Source: Calycina herbarum
Lineage: Eukaryota; Ascomycota; Leotiomycetes; Helotiales; Pezizellaceae
Length of the DNA stretch: 64,000 nt
Assembly (NCBI GenBank): GCA_001414485.1
Contig: LLEY01000011.1
Coordinates: forward strand, 310,001 to 374,000
Reading direction: 5' to 3'
Below, one piece after another: positions 22,515-35,700 of the stretch. The notes below the pieces were generated by a model that was given only the letters and a program-made list of their open reading frames with translations, searched no databases and was not told where the DNA came from. Both the position numbers and the translations under genes were made by a program. The stretch's first letter is position 1. Each line of letters opens with the position of its first letter.

Positions 22515-22838
22515 AATATCCTTGGCACTCTTTTATTTTTATTTAGTTCTTTTGTTCATCTTCTTCTGTTTCGGAGTTAACAATTTAGGGGGTGTTAAGA
22601 TATTTTTTCAGGATATGACTAGAAGGAGACTTGGATTCAGATCTGGGAGGTGTTATGCGATTCGATTTCGAAGATATTCCACACTCCTTTAGAGGTTTAG
22701 AACGGGCAGTACTAAGACAGTAGAGGGAGGAGGACTCTTTTCGCTTTTTACATGCCAAGAAATCAATAGAGTCGGGGATAGGGGGAAACGGAACCTCGAG
22801 AAATCCTTCTTATCTTTTCCTACTATTATCATAGTATA
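22515..22838. other. Spacer up to the transposon block
   Basis: 3' flank of the preceding gene. Ordinary composition ends abruptly at the TA dinucleotide (22837-22838) that is the target site of the DNA transposon. Confidence 0.5.
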
Positions 22839-22885
22839 ACGTGGTTTATCAGGACCCGGATCATATCAGGAACCGGATCAATTTT
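22839..22885 (+). repeat. Left terminal inverted repeat of the Fot1/pogo-like element
   Basis: Begins ACGTGGTTTATCAGGACCCG directly after TA. Pairs with the inverted copy at 58151-58197, where several C have become T (as read on this strand). Confidence 0.93.
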
Positions 22886-22936
22886 AGCGAATTCCCAACC
22901 CCCTTCCTTTACAACGCGTTTTTTCTACTATATATT

Positions 22937-23278
22937 ATGTTAGTTATTCTATAAGAATCAAAAATCATTCTAGCTATCAAGGCTATTGGAACATCTAAAA
23001 AGCTAAGCCGTCGGAAGGCTGCAAAGCTCTACGGAGTGCCCTTTTCTATACTAAACGGTAGAATAAACGGCCGAACTACTCTCCCTAAGCGACGGCTAGC
23101 AAACGTCAAATTGTCTAAGCTAGAAGAGGAAGTAATTGTTCGGAATATACTTAATCTAGATTCGAGAGGGTTTACACCCCGGCTAGGTAGCGTAGAAGAT
23201 ATAGCGAATTATATACTTAAATCGCGAGAGGGAAAACGCGTTAGCAAGCTCTAGGCACATCGATTTATACAACGACAG
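22937..23278 (+). pseudogene. Fot1/pogo-like transposase, piece 1 (DNA-binding N-terminus)
   Basis: Frame starts at ATG 22937. It is stopped by TAA at 22952 and TAG at 23252, both plausible former CAA/CAG. Contains a CENP-B/Psq-type helix-turn-helix (SRRKAAKLYGVPFSILNGRI) and the second CENP-B helix block (GFTPRLGSVEDIANYIL). Breaks off at the insertion of LTR element 1 inside a Gln codon; the same codon context resumes at 30293. This piece is the least mutated part of the block. Confidence 0.9.
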
Positions 23279-23741
23279 TGTCACGAATCACGGTATACGT
23301 GGTAAGTAGTCCAGACGGCGTTCTGACAGGACAAGGCATAATATCCGGGAAAGGAAAGTAATACAGGAGGAAATCGGTAATACAGAGGACATTAGGGATT
23401 TCAGGATCTCACTATTATAGTAATGTTAGAAGTCACATAGGGTCATGTAACGTGATCGCCTACATCGCTCTGATTACCTTGATCGCGAGCGACACGAGCG
23501 ACGCGAGCGATGTAAGCGACGTACTTGGGAACGAAGGTTCTATATAAGACCGGCACGTCTACTATTAGATAGGAGCTTCGTACTCAACTTTAGTTATTAA
23601 TCTTATTATCTTATTTAACATTATTAATATAAGTAACGAGTTTACTTCTAAGTAAACAACCTAGTATATCTATACTTCTTACTTATATACTAACCTTCGA
23701 GACTTAGTCATCTTTATTTAGTTCGTTTAAGTTTCGTTATA
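23279..23741 (+). repeat. 5' LTR of element 1 (type A)
   Basis: Starts TGTCACGAATCACG, ends GTTATA (formerly TTACA). Contains a GCGAGCGAC-type short repeat in U3 and a TATATAAG box near 23540. Clearly less mutated than its 3' partner. Confidence 0.92.
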
Positions 23742-23772
23742 CTTTAAGCACCTACTTAGAAGTTCAGTCGTC

Positions 23773-26700
23773 ATAGCTCTAACAACCCCTGCCGTAGTAG
23801 CTAGCCCGAATACTAGTTAAGTTAATATCGTAGATATATCTAGAAGTATAACTAGAAGAACACCTACCAGTACTTAGTTAACTAGGAACGACGATAATGT
23901 TAGTATACTAGACGTACCTAAGCCTTATAAGGTCGAAGTACTTAAATCTATTAAAGTTAAGATACTAGATATATATTATAGAAAGTGAAAGGAACTCGAC
24001 TTATTCCTTCTCTAAATAGACATCTACTTCAACTTTAATTCTAATAAGTTCAAAGATAATTATAACTTATAAACTATTTTTACTATCTCCTACCTTAAGG
24101 GATTAGTATTAGAATAGGCTTAGCTATACTTAGAAGACTTCTTTAAGAATAAGAATAAAGACAGAAAGATAGAATTAACTAAGATTATATTTAAATCTTA
24201 GAAGAGATTTAAGACAACTATTAGAAAAGTCTTTAAAGACTTCGATACGATTTAAACAGCTATATATAAGCTTTTAGAATTACATTAGACTAGATTAGTA
24301 ATAGATTATACTAATAAATTTCAACATTATAGAACGAAGTTAGGATAGGATACTATTGCTCTTATAGAACTCTTTTATAGAGGATTAAAGGTATATATTT
24401 ATAAGGAAATAGCTAAGTAGAATATATAATTCTTAACTATTATAGGTATAATTAAGGAAGTCGTCTAGTTAGATAACCGCTTATACGAATTTAGAAAGAG
24501 TAACCCTAGATATAGGGAAAAGAGTAAAGAGTTAGGAAAGTAGAAGCACTCTTACGCTAGTAAACATAGTAAGGAGGCAAACGCTATATAGAAGAAAACC
24601 TTTCTAAAGAAAGGAGGACTTTCCTAGGAGGAGTGAAATTATTAACGCGAGTAAAACTTATATTATAACTATAGTCTTCTAGGTTATAGAGTAAATAAAT
24701 ATAGTAAGAAGAAAGACTCTAAGAGAAGGAAACAAATCAATACTACTACTTAGTAATAGGTAGCTTTAACTAATTATATTAAACTTACAGATAAGGAGCT
24801 TAAGGTATAAGGATATAGAACCTAGATTGAAAATAATAAAGAAATCAGTAGTATATAAGATACTAATAATAATAGAGATCTACTTTTTAAAGAATATTAT
24901 AATATATAATTAGTAATAAATTCTAAGTAACCTTTTTAAATAGAATACGAATTACTACTATTAACTAGTTTATTAGAGATATTAGATTTATCTTCTAGTT
25001 TAGAAGGAGAAGTAAAGAATAAAGACCTAGAAGTTAGAGAAACTTAGGCTTTCCTTAGAACCTTTAAACAAGGAAATCGATAAGTATATATTAATAACTA
25101 GAAACTAGATTTTTAGAGTCCTTATATAATATAAGAGGTTAACCTAACTATCTTAATAATATATATAGTTATAAGTAATAACTCTAAAACGATAACTCTA
25201 GTTAGTCTAATTACTAGATAGAAAACTATTAAAGAGAAGAAACTAGAACAAAAACGCTAACTGATTAAAAAACCTAGCTACTCTAAAGTAGAGGATGTAT
25301 AGAGAATATACGATATTTTAGATAAGATTAGTACGTAGATATAGTAAGTTTTAATAGGATTTATAAGACGAATTAAAACTCCTTTTCTTAGGACACTGTT
25401 TAAAGATGTTATACTAAAGGAACTTAAGAAATATATTATAGTTATACTAATTAGAAATAATAGGTTAGTATTTAGAAAATATAACTTATAATAACTATTT
25501 AGTATATTATTCTAGGAATAAAGAGAGCTCGATATAACTAGATAGGCTAAAACGGAACTAGAAGAATTATACTATCTATTAATAGAAGAACTATAGTCTA
25601 TAGAAGCTATTTTAAAAAACAATTATAAATAGATCTAATATAACTACGAATAAATACTAAAACAATTTATAAGGGAAATTCCTAAAACTATAGGAATTGT
25701 AGAATATAGATTAGTATATAAGGTAGTATATACTAATAAGAAAAGAGTAAGATTCTTTCTATAGTATAAGAACAAGGAGAGAAAGAATTATAATCGAGAA
25801 AATCGATCTTTCGAAGTCTAATATATTAAAGCAAAGTTAAATACTACTTTAGAAGAAAGACAGTTAATAGTAACTATAGAAATATAAGGGAAAAGGTTAT
25901 AAGTTATAATAGACTTAGAAGTAATAGGTAACTTTATCGCTTTAATAGCTTAGGAAAAGCTAAACGTTCTAATTAGAGGAATAAGACTATATTAACTAGG
26001 AGTAGTTAATAGAATAGATATTATATATTAAAATAGAATTATTAATTAGTAAACTATTCTAACGAAAGTTAATATTAAAGGATACTGTTTAGATATATAA
26101 TTCGATATTATTAAAATAGGAAGTAAGGAAGTAATACTTAGTATACTATAGATTTAGGAATATAATCTAGAAATCAACTAGAAGGCTAGAACGATAACCT
26201 TTAGCTAATATAAATATATAGATTTATATTTATAACTTTAAGGCTAGAACAAGGTTAGCGCTACCTCTTCTAAAGTACTAGGACACCTTATCTAGAGTCC
26301 TTCACAGGTTAGTAAGAAAGCTAATAACGAAATACCTATATAGTATAGAGAATTTAGAGCTTTGTTTAAAAACCTAGAAGATTTGCGAGCTTTATTAAAA
26401 CATTGCTTATAGGATTATAAGATTAAATTAAAAGAGAGTTATTACTTCTTAAAGTAGAAGCTTCGGTTATATAACTAGAAAAGTCTATAGAGAATAGAAA
26501 GTTATATAAAAGAAGATATTAAGAAGGGATATATTAGAAGATCTAAGTTACTAATTACCTTAAATATGCTTATTATTAAGAAAAAAGACGACCTAGATAA
26601 GAGAGTATATGTTAATTATTAAGAAGTAAATTACGCTATAGTTAAGGACGCTTATCTACTGCTACCTAGCTAATACTTATAAGATAAGTTAGGTAAGGTA

Positions 26701-29240
26701 GTTTAATTTACGAAATTAGATTAATAAAACTCTTATAAACTTATATAAATAAAAGTTAGAGATGAATAAAAGATAGTATTTACCTTACTATCGGGCTTCT
26801 ATAAATATATAGTTATGCTATTTAGACTCTATAACGTATTAGCTATATATTAGAGATAAAATAATAATATTTTAAGAGATCTTCTAAGAGTAATAGTAAT
26901 TTATTACTTAGATAATATCTTAATCTTCTTAGAAAAAGAAGAAGAATATAAAGGATATGTTAGAGAAGTTTTATAATAACTTATAAAAGTAAATTCTTAG
27001 TTAAAACTCTTAAAATACGAGTTTAGAGTAACTTGGATACTTTTCTTAGAATAGGTATTTAGTTTAGAGAAAATGGAAATAGATCTAGTAAAGATCTAAG
27101 ACATCTTAAACTAGAAATTACTAGAAAATGTAAAAGATATATAGTCCTTCCTTAGATTTATAAACTTTTGCTATCTGTTTATATAAGACTATATAAAGAT
27201 TACTAAACTAATGTTAATACTAGTTAAGAAAGCTATTAGGTTTATATAGAATAAATAAGTAGAGAATGCTTTTTAGAAAATTAAAATAAAGTTTATAGAA
27301 AAGCCTATTTTATATAATTTCGATATAGATAAACCTAGTATAATTAAAATAGACGCCTTAGATATAGTAGTAGGTGTGGTTTATTTATAGCTAAATAATA
27401 AAGGAAAACTTATACCTATTATATATTATTTTAAAATATTTAACCTAGTATAATAAAACTATAGTATATTTGATAAGGAACTGCTTACTATAGTATTAGT
27501 CTTAAAATACTAGAGAATTTATTTATAGTTAGTAAAATACCTAGTTATAGTTTTATCTAACTATAAGAACCTTAGAACGTTTATAATAACTAAGGAACTT
27601 ATAATAAGACGATTAGCTAAATAGTTAGAGATATTAAGAAGATTTAATATTATTATTTAGTATATAAAAGGAACGTTGAATACTCGAGCTAATGCTCTTA
27701 GCTAGAAACCTAGATACGAGAGAAATAAGAAGTATAAGAAGATTATAATCTTAAAAACTCTTAAGAATAGAGACTTAGTACCTACTATATACGAAATAGT
27801 AGTAATAAACGATATCTAGATAGATAAAATTTAAAATATATATAAAGGTTATAACTAATATATAAAAGGGAAATTATAGGTTCCTAGCTTATATATAAAG
27901 GAGTTTATATAAGAATACTATACTATGCCTATATACAGTTACTAAGGGATTCGTAGAACTCTCTAGAGAATAAGATAATACTACTATATTAATTAGTTAT
28001 TTATAATAGTTAAGGAAGTAATAGTAGAATATAATACCTATACTAGGAATAAGGCTTCCTACTATACTCCTTATAGTTAGATAAATACTACTCTAATACT
28101 ATAGATGCCTTAGAAATTAATATTTATAGATTTTATTATTAAATTACTAAAATCTAAAGATCTAATAATAGAAGTTAAATATAATATAATCCTAGTTATT
28201 ATAGAACGACTTATGAAGTATATAATCCTAATAGTATATATAGAGTTAAGTATAGCTAAGGAATTAGTATTTATATTCTTTAGAAAAGTAGTTTTAAGAT
28301 ATAGACTACTTAAAGAGATACTCTTAGACAGAGACAAGCTCTTTACTTTAAAATTTTAGATTGCTCTTATAGAACGATTAGGTGCGAAAAGAAAGCTTTC
28401 TATAGCTTTCTACTCTTAAATAAATAGAGGAAATAAACAGATGAATTAAGTAGTTAAAACATACCTTTATTATTATATAAACTACTAGTAAGATAACTAG
28501 GTAAAGCTACTACCCTTAGTATAGTTTACTTATAATAGTTTAGTAATAGAAATAATACTTATTATACTATTCTATACTAATTTTAGGTATAAATTATTAG
28601 TATATTAAGAACCGTTGTCTATAACTATCGATAACTAGCTTACTTATATTTAGGTCTCGAAAATTAAGGGATTATATAAGGAACTTATAGAGGATTTATA
28701 ATTTATAGCTAAAAGAAATATATACTACTATAACAAATAACGTAGTTAGAAGCTAATACTAAAAGAGAGGGATAAAGTCTACTTAGTATAAAAGAATATT
28801 AATATAAAAAGACTAAGTAATAAACTAGATTATAAAAAACTTAGACTATTTAATATTAAATAAGTTAAGAGACCTTTAAATTATAAATTAGTACTACTAA
28901 AGATAATAAATATCTACCTAGTATTCTATATATCCTTACTTAAACTAGTACTACTAGGAGCACTACTAGCTCTATTTATAGAAATTTAACTAGTTAATCT
29001 AAACACTAAATACGAAGTTAAAAGGATTCTTAACTATAGAATTATTAGAGGTAAGATTAAGTATCTAATTAAATAGTTAGATTACCTATACTTAGAAAAC
29101 ACTTAGGAGCTAAAAAGCAATCTTAACTATTACTTAGAGGAACTTTAGAAGTTCTACTACTAAAACCTAGGGTTACCTATATCTTATAGTTAGAGAGGAA
29201 AGCCTCGAGGAAAGCTAAATTAAGAGTCGGTTTAGTAATA
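23773..29240 (+). pseudogene. gag-pol of element 1, RIP-degraded
   Basis: The start codon now reads ATA at 23773. Stops fall mainly at Gln and Trp codons. Gag (to about 25,000) has a zinc knuckle near 24,660 with Cys now Tyr. Protease near 25,900 keeps Asp of the DSG motif, with Ser-Gly changed to Leu-Glu. Reverse transcriptase about 26,500-27,100 shows YYLDNILIF (expected YLDD) near 26,910. RNase H is about 27,300-27,660, integrase about 27,840-28,800, and the chromodomain about 29,000-29,160 (YEVKRILNYR ... KYLIK, stop, LDY). Its end overlaps the antisense frame at 29123-29740. No functional protein can be made. Confidence 0.88.
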
Positions 29241-29740
29241 AAAGCAGGGTTGCTAGAAGAAGAAGAGGCTACTAGCTAAGCAACCTCTAATTCCCTCTCT
29301 TCTTTCTCTTTCTCTACTCTTTCTTTCTTATTAGCTTTATCAAGTTCTTATAGGTTAGTAAGACTACGATAGAGTATCTCTTACTCCTACTTTATAAGGA
29401 AGCGTTATTATTTTTATAAGCGAAGGATTTTCTATATAGCTTCTTTCTAAATCTTATAAGCTGTCTCTTCCTCCTACTATAACCTCCGCTTCTAGGTATT
29501 AATAGATTCCTACTTAAAAATTAAAAGTATTCGATTTTACGACTTAATATTATAAGATTTACTCTTCCTAGTATACTTAGAATACTTAGAACTACTAGGA
29601 ACGCTAATATATTAATAACTAGTTTTTATATTTATATAACAAGTATAAGGAATTATTTTATATCTTAAACGTTTAATTCGAAGAGTATTAAAGGTCCTAT
29701 ATTATTTAAGCTTATCTTTTAAGAGAGGTATTAACGATAT
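29123..29740 (-). pseudogene. Antisense frame of element 1: Zn2Cys6-like cluster plus coiled coil
   Basis: A 618-bp frame opposite to gag-pol, from an ATA (expected ATG) at 29740 to TAA at 29123. Interrupted only by TAG/TAA at likely Gln/Trp codons. Same length and plan as the frame in element 4 (42961-43578): six-ligand cluster near the start, an EEETAYKI...KEAI helix, ILRL-x-K, ...SLTNL-x-ELDKANKKERVEKEKEERE, then NLAFLEAF and LGF near the end. Converges with and overlaps pol. Not explained by gag-pol. Confidence 0.75.
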
Positions 29741-29828
29741 AATAGGAACTAGGGAGGCTGCTAGCCTCTTAATAATATTTCTTAGGCTATACTTAAGCGT
29801 AGGGACACGCTAGTCTAAGAAGGGGATA

Positions 29829-30292
29829 GTATTATAAATTACAGTATATATAGTAAGTAGTCTAGATAGCGTTCTAATAAGATAAGGTATAATATCTAAG
29901 AAAGGAAAGTAATATAAGAGGAAATCGGTAATATAGAGGATATTAGGGATTTTAGAATCTTACTATTATAGTAATATTAGAAGTCACGTAAGGTTATATA
30001 ACGTGATCGCCTACATCGCTCTAATCGCCTTAATTATAAGCAACGTAAGCGACGCGAGCGATATAAGCAACGTACTTAGGAACGAAGGTTCTATATAAGA
30101 CCGGCACGTCTACTATTAGATAAGAGCTTCGTACTTAACTTTAGTTATTAATCTTATCATCTTATTTAATATTATTAATATAAGTAATAAGTTCACTTCT
30201 AAGTAAACAACCCGGCGTATCTATACTTCTTACCTATATACTAACCTTCAAGACTTAGTTATCTTTGTTTAGTTCGTTTGAGTTTCGTTATA
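29829..30292 (+). repeat. 3' LTR of element 1 (type A)
   Basis: Same outline as 23279-23741, but many CpA and CpG sites are changed (the start TGTCACG now reads TATTATA). Ends at 30292, before the second half of the target site. Confidence 0.92.
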
Positions 30293-31616
30293 GACAACCA
30301 GCTCTTAAGACGCGTTTTAATCACGTTTATGATTTCCAAAGAGCCTTATACGAAGATTCTAAGCTAATTAGCTCGTGGTTCCGACTAGTTGAAAATTTAA
30401 GAGTAAAATACAGTGTTTTAGACTACGACTTCTATAACTTTGACGAAACCGGGTTTATAATAGATGTGATTTGCCTTATAATAGTTATAACCTATATAGA
30501 TCGACGTGGTAGAGGTAAGGCAGTTCAGCTAGGGAATCGGGAATAGACTATAGCGATTGCTTATATTAATAGTAAAGACTAGAGTATCTCTCTATTTCTA
30601 ATAGTTTAGGATAAGAACCACCTTTTAAATTAGTATATAGACAGCGGCCTTCTATCTAACTAGGTTATTAAACAGATAAGTAATAGATAGACAAATAATA
30701 AGACAGGTCTAGAATAGCTGAAACACTTTAATAAATACACTACTACTTATAAAAAGAGTCTATATCGAATACTAGTATTAGATAGGTATAAGAGTTACGA
30801 ATCGGCCGAGTTCTAAGAGTATTATAAGGTATATAATATTATAACTCTTAGACTACCTTCTTATTCGTTCTATCTAACCTAGCTACTTAATATTAGGTAC
30901 TTTAGTATATTAAAGCAGGTGTATAGTCGATAGATTAAGACGTTTATCAAAGCCTATATTAACTATATTACAAAGGTAGAGTTCTTTCTAGCTTTTATAG
31001 TAGTATATAAGGAATCTATAATAGCTTAAAACGCTTAGGCTAGATTCCGTAGAGCTAGCTTAGTACTTTTTAACTTATAAGTAGTGCTTTTAAAGCTTAG
31101 TATAAAGTTACGACTCTAACTCCTTCTAAACCCTCTACTACTAATACTAATTCTAAGATCTCCTATATAATAGCACGAAACGAATACTACTACAAAAGAG
31201 GTATATAGAAGTACGTTCGATAGAATAACATATCCGAATACTAGGCTCTAATATAAAGGAAAAGACTAAATTAGTCTTTTCTAATAGAGAGAAGGCAGCT
31301 ATTTATAAGAGGTTCGGACAATAGTAAGTCCGGAGCTATCTAGCTATTTCAAATCCTAAAATAACATTCGTATCGTATTCTATTTAGTACGTAGACTCGG
31401 TAATTCTAATTCCGATTATTCCGATCAATTCCTAATAGTTCTATTATATCCTAGACCTCTTCTAACCTAACTAAAGCTTATTTATAAATAACACTTATTT
31501 GAAATAAAATTGCCTGTTATTAAGAGAGCTCGCTAACTCTACTTTTCGAGATAGTTGCTATATTAGCTAAGGGTATAGAGTAAATAGCCTATAAGATAAC
31601 CCTTCTGTCTACTAAG
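30293..31616 (+). pseudogene. Fot1/pogo-like transposase, piece 2 (DDE domain)
   Basis: Continues piece 1 (RQPALKTRFNHVYDFQRAL). The first catalytic Asp is kept in YNFDETGF and the second in LVLDRYKSYES (expected LDGH-x-SH). At the third site the expected Asp of the L-D-V-G-x-F motif reads Asn (LLNIRYF) because of a G-to-A change. Many TAG/TAA codons stand where Trp or Gln is expected. The end region (QLAKG...ITLLSTK) is cut by LTR element 2 at 31616. Confidence 0.88.
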
Positions 31617-32062
31617 TATAACGAAACTCAAACGAACTAAACAAAGATAACTAAGTCTCGAAGGTTAGTATATAGTAAGAAGTATGAATACACTAGGTTG
31701 TTTACTTAGAAGTAAACTCGTTACTTATATTAAAGATGTTAAATAAAATAATAAGATTAATAACTAAAGTTAAGTATAAAGCTCCTATCTAGGTAGTAGA
31801 CGTGCTAGTATATATAGAACCCCTTATACTACCTAGATCCTTATATAAGCCTAGATCCCTAGATCCCTTTAGATCCCTTAAGGGATCTAACGAGATCTAT
31901 TATATAACCTCTAACAGTTATCTAATAGTAAGATCCTAGAATACCTAAATACCTTCGTATTACTAATTCCCTCTTATACTACCTTCTATTTCCTAGATAT
32001 CGTGCCTTATCTTATTAGAGCGCTGTCTAGACTACTTACCACGTATAACGTGATTCGTAATA
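31617..32062 (-). repeat. 3' LTR of element 2 (type B)
   Basis: 446 bp. Read on + it begins TATAACGAAACTC and ends GATTCGTAATA. Next to it (32063-32076) lies the complement of a purine tract AAGAAGAGGATAG. Confidence 0.92.
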
Positions 32063-32152
32063 CTATCCTCTTCTTAGCCTAGTATATCCTTATACTTAAG
32101 TATAAGCTAAGGAACTCGGTTAAGGTACTAGTAGTATCCTTTCCTTTTTATT

Positions 32153-32758
32153 ATATCTTACCCTATATAGAAGAAGAAAGAAGAACATATACTTCTTATA
32201 AAAAGTATTAAAATAGTTTATAACGAAATATTACTATACTCTTACTATGCTTCTTAAAAGCGTAGATGTTTTATAGATTCCTCTTAATCTTCTTAATATT
32301 CCGAATATGTTTAGTTAAAGCTAAAATATAATAGTACTAATAATACTTAGGAGAAAAACGTTCCCTATACTAGCAACTAGGCCTTTATTAAAAAATAAGA
32401 GAAGAAGCTAGAGAGAGAGGAGGAGGAGGCGATGGTAAGGATTCTATAGTTACGAAAGTAAAAGGCCTTTCTAAAAGAAAGGTAGTATAAAATGTCTTAT
32501 CGAGGTCTTCGTTTTCTTAACAAACTCGATACTACTAAGAAGGTAGAAAAGAAAGAGAAAGAGGAGAAAGAGAGAAAGGAAAAAGAACAGCGAGAGGCGG
32601 AGGTTACCTACTTAGCGGCCCCGCCTATTCCTATCGTTTCCTAATCCGAGATAGGTCTTAACCTAGCCTTCCTTAAAGCCTTTCCTTTAGACTATAAGAT
32701 ATAGGTAAACTTAGGTTTTGTTAGTAGAACTCCTAAAGTTCTACTAGGCAACGGTTAA
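32153..32758 (+). pseudogene. Antisense frame of element 2: Zn2Cys6-like cluster plus coiled coil
   Basis: 606 bp on the strand opposite to gag-pol, same length as in element 5. The start reads ATA (ATG in element 5). The six-ligand pattern x2, x6, x9, x2, x6 falls at 32237-32327, with the third Cys still TGT at 32267. A Glu-rich helix then leads into ILQLRK-x-KAFLKER and RGLRFLNELD, then a KE-rich coiled coil (KKEKEEKERKEKEQREAE). The tail has LNLAFLKAFPLDYKI, LGF and LLGNG before TAA. Stops occur only where Gln or Trp is plausible. Confidence 0.8.
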
Positions 32759-35700
32759 GGTTGCTTTTTAGCTCCTAAGTGTTTTCTAAGTATAGGTAAT
32801 CTAACTACTTAATTAAATACTTAACTTATCCTCTAATAAGTTTATAATTAAGAATCCTCTTAACTTTATATTTAGTATTTAGGTTTACTAGTTAAATTTC
32901 TATAAGTAGAGCTAGTAGTGCTCCTAGTAGTGCTGGTTCGAGTAAGGATATATAGAATACTAGGTAGATGTTTATTATCCTTAGTAGTACTAATTTATAG
33001 TTTAAAGGTCCTTTAACGTGTTTAATTTTAAATAGTCTAAGTTTTTTATAATCTAGTTTATTACTTAGTCTTTTTATGTTAATATTCTTTTATATTAAGT
33101 AGACTTTATCCCCTTCTTTTAGTATTAGCTCCTAACTACGTCGTTTATTATAGTAGTATATATTTCTTTCTATTATAAATTATAAGTCTTTTATAAGTTC
33201 TTTATATAGATTCTTAATTTTCGAGACATAAATATAAGTAAGTTAGTTATTAATAGTTATAGATAGTAGTTCCTAATATACTAATAATTTATACCTAAAG
33301 TTAGTATAGAATAGTATAACAAGTGTTATTTCCGTTACTAAACTATTATAGGTAAACTGTGTTAAAGGTAGTAGTTCTACTTAGTTGTTTTATTAGTAGT
33401 TTATATAATAACGAAGGTATGTTTTAACTACTTAATTTATTTATTTATTTCTTTTATTTATTTATAAGTAAAAAGCTATTAAAAGCTTTCTTTTCGTATC
33501 TAATTATTTTATAAGAGCGATCTAAAATTTAGAGGTAAAGAGTTTATCTCTATCTAAGAGTATTTCTTTAGATAGTCTATGTCTTAAGACTACTTCCTTA
33601 AGGAATGTAAATGCTAATTCCTTAGCTATACTTAACTCTATATATACTATAAGAATTATATACTTTATAAGTTGTTCTATAATAACTAGGATTATATTAT
33701 ATTCAACTCCTATTATTAGGTCTTTAGATTTTAATAGTTTAATAATAAAATCTATAAATATTGATTTCTAAGGTATCTATAGTATTAGAGTAGTGTTTAT
33801 CTGTCTATAAGGAGTATGGCGGGAAGCCTTATTCCTAGTATAGGTATTATATTCTACTATTACTTCCTTAACTATTATAGATAACCGATTAATATAGTAG
33901 TATTATCTTATCCTCTAGAGGGTTCTACGAATTCCTTAGTAACCGTAAGTAGGTATAGTATAGTATTCTTATATAAATTCTTTTATATATAAACTAGGAA
34001 CCTATAGTTTCCCTTTTATATACTAGTTATAACCTTTATATATATTCTAAATTTTATCTATCTATATATCGTTTATTACTATTATCTTATATATAGTAGG
34101 TACTAAGTCTCTATTCTTAAGAGTTTTTAAGATTATAATCTTTTTATACTCTTTATTCCTCTTATATCTAGGTTTCTAACTAAGAGTATTAGCTTAAGTA
34201 TTTAACGTTCCTTTTATATATTAAATAATAATATCAAATCCTTCTAATATCTCTAACTATCTAGCTAATTATCTTATCGTAAGTTCCTTAGTTATTATAA
34301 ACGTTTTAAGGTTCTTATAGTTAGATAAAACTATAACTAAGTGTTTTACTAGCTATAAATAAATCCTCTAGTATTCTAAAGCTAATACTATAGTAAGTAA
34401 TTCTTTATTAAAAATACTATAGTTTTATTATACTAGGTTAAATATCTTAGAATAATATATAATAAGTATAAGTTTTCCTTTGTTATTTAGCTATAAGTAA
34501 ACCGCTCTTACTACTATATCTAAGACGTCTGTTTTAATCGTACTAGGCTTTTCTATATTAAAATTATATAGAATAGGTTCTTTTATAAACTTTGCTTTAA
34601 TTTTCTAAAAAGCGTCCTTTGTCTATTTATTCTATATAAACTTAATAGCTTTCTTAACTAGTTCTAACATTAGTTTAGTAATCTTTATATAGTCTTAAAT
34701 AAATAGATAGTAAAAGTTTATAAATCTAAGGAAGGACTATACATCTTTTATATTTTCTAGTAACTTCTAGTTTAAGACGTCCTAGATCTTTACTAGATCT
34801 ATCTCTATTTTTCCTAAGTTAAATACCTATTTTAAGAAAAGGGTCTAAGTTACTTCGAACTTATATTTTAAGAGTTTCAACTAAGAGTTTACTTTTATAA
34901 GTTATTATAAAACTTCTTTAATATATCTTTTATATTCCTCTTCTTTTTCTAAGAAGATTAGGATATTATCTAGGTAATAAATTACTATTACCTCTAGAAG
35001 ATCTCTTAAAATATTATTATTTTATCTCTAATATATAGCTAGTATATTATAAAGTCTAAAAGGTATAACTATATATTTATAAAGGCTTGATAGTAAGGTA
35101 AATACTATCTTCTATTCATCTCTAACTTTTATTTATATAAGTCTATAAGCGTTTTATTAATCTAATTTCATAAATCGTACTACCTTACCTAACTTATCTT
35201 ATAAGTATTAGCTAGGTAGTAGTAGATAAGCGTCCTTAACTATAGCGTGATTTACTTCTTAGTAATCAACATATACTCTTCTATCTAGATCGTCTTTCTT
35301 TTTAATAATAAGTATATTTAAAGTAATTAGTAACTTAGATTTTCTAATATATCCTTTCTTAATACCTTCCTTTATATAACTTTCTATTCTCTATAGACTT
35401 TTCTAGTTATATAACCGAAGCTTCTACTTTAAGAGGTGATGACCCTCTTTTAATTTAATCTTATAATCTTATAAGCAATGTTTTAACAAGGCTTACAAGT
35501 CTTCTAGGTTTTTAAACAAAGCCTTAAATTCTCTATACTATATAGGTATTTCGTTATTAGCTATCCTACTAACCTATAGAGGACCCTAGGCTAGGTGTTC
35601 TAGCATCTTAGAAGAGGTGGCGCTAACCTCGTTCTAGCCTTATAGTTATAATTACAAACCTATATAATTATATTAACTAAAGGTTATTATTTAAGCTTTC

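Larger units (their letters stand above)
23279..30292 (+). mobile_element. LTR retrotransposon 1 (Ty3/Gypsy chromovirus), + orientation
   Basis: Two LTRs of 463 and 464 bp enclose gag-pol in the order gag, protease, reverse transcriptase, RNase H, integrase, chromodomain, the Gypsy order. Flanking five bases are GACAG (23274-23278) and GACAA (30293-30297), a target duplication with one change. Net length 7,014 bp. A purine tract (AAGAAGGGGA) precedes the 3' LTR. Type-A LTR, an antisense frame of the 618-bp kind, and a gag N-terminus unlike elements 2, 4 and 5. Heavily RIP-mutated except the 5' LTR. Confidence 0.92.

Noticed and set aside
28110..28337. 75-codon minus frame in element 1, matched by 46295-46522 (+) in element 5
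   Set aside because: Both lie exactly antisense to a conserved integrase segment, and their similarity follows from that. No cysteine or domain pattern, unlike the real antisense frame further along.
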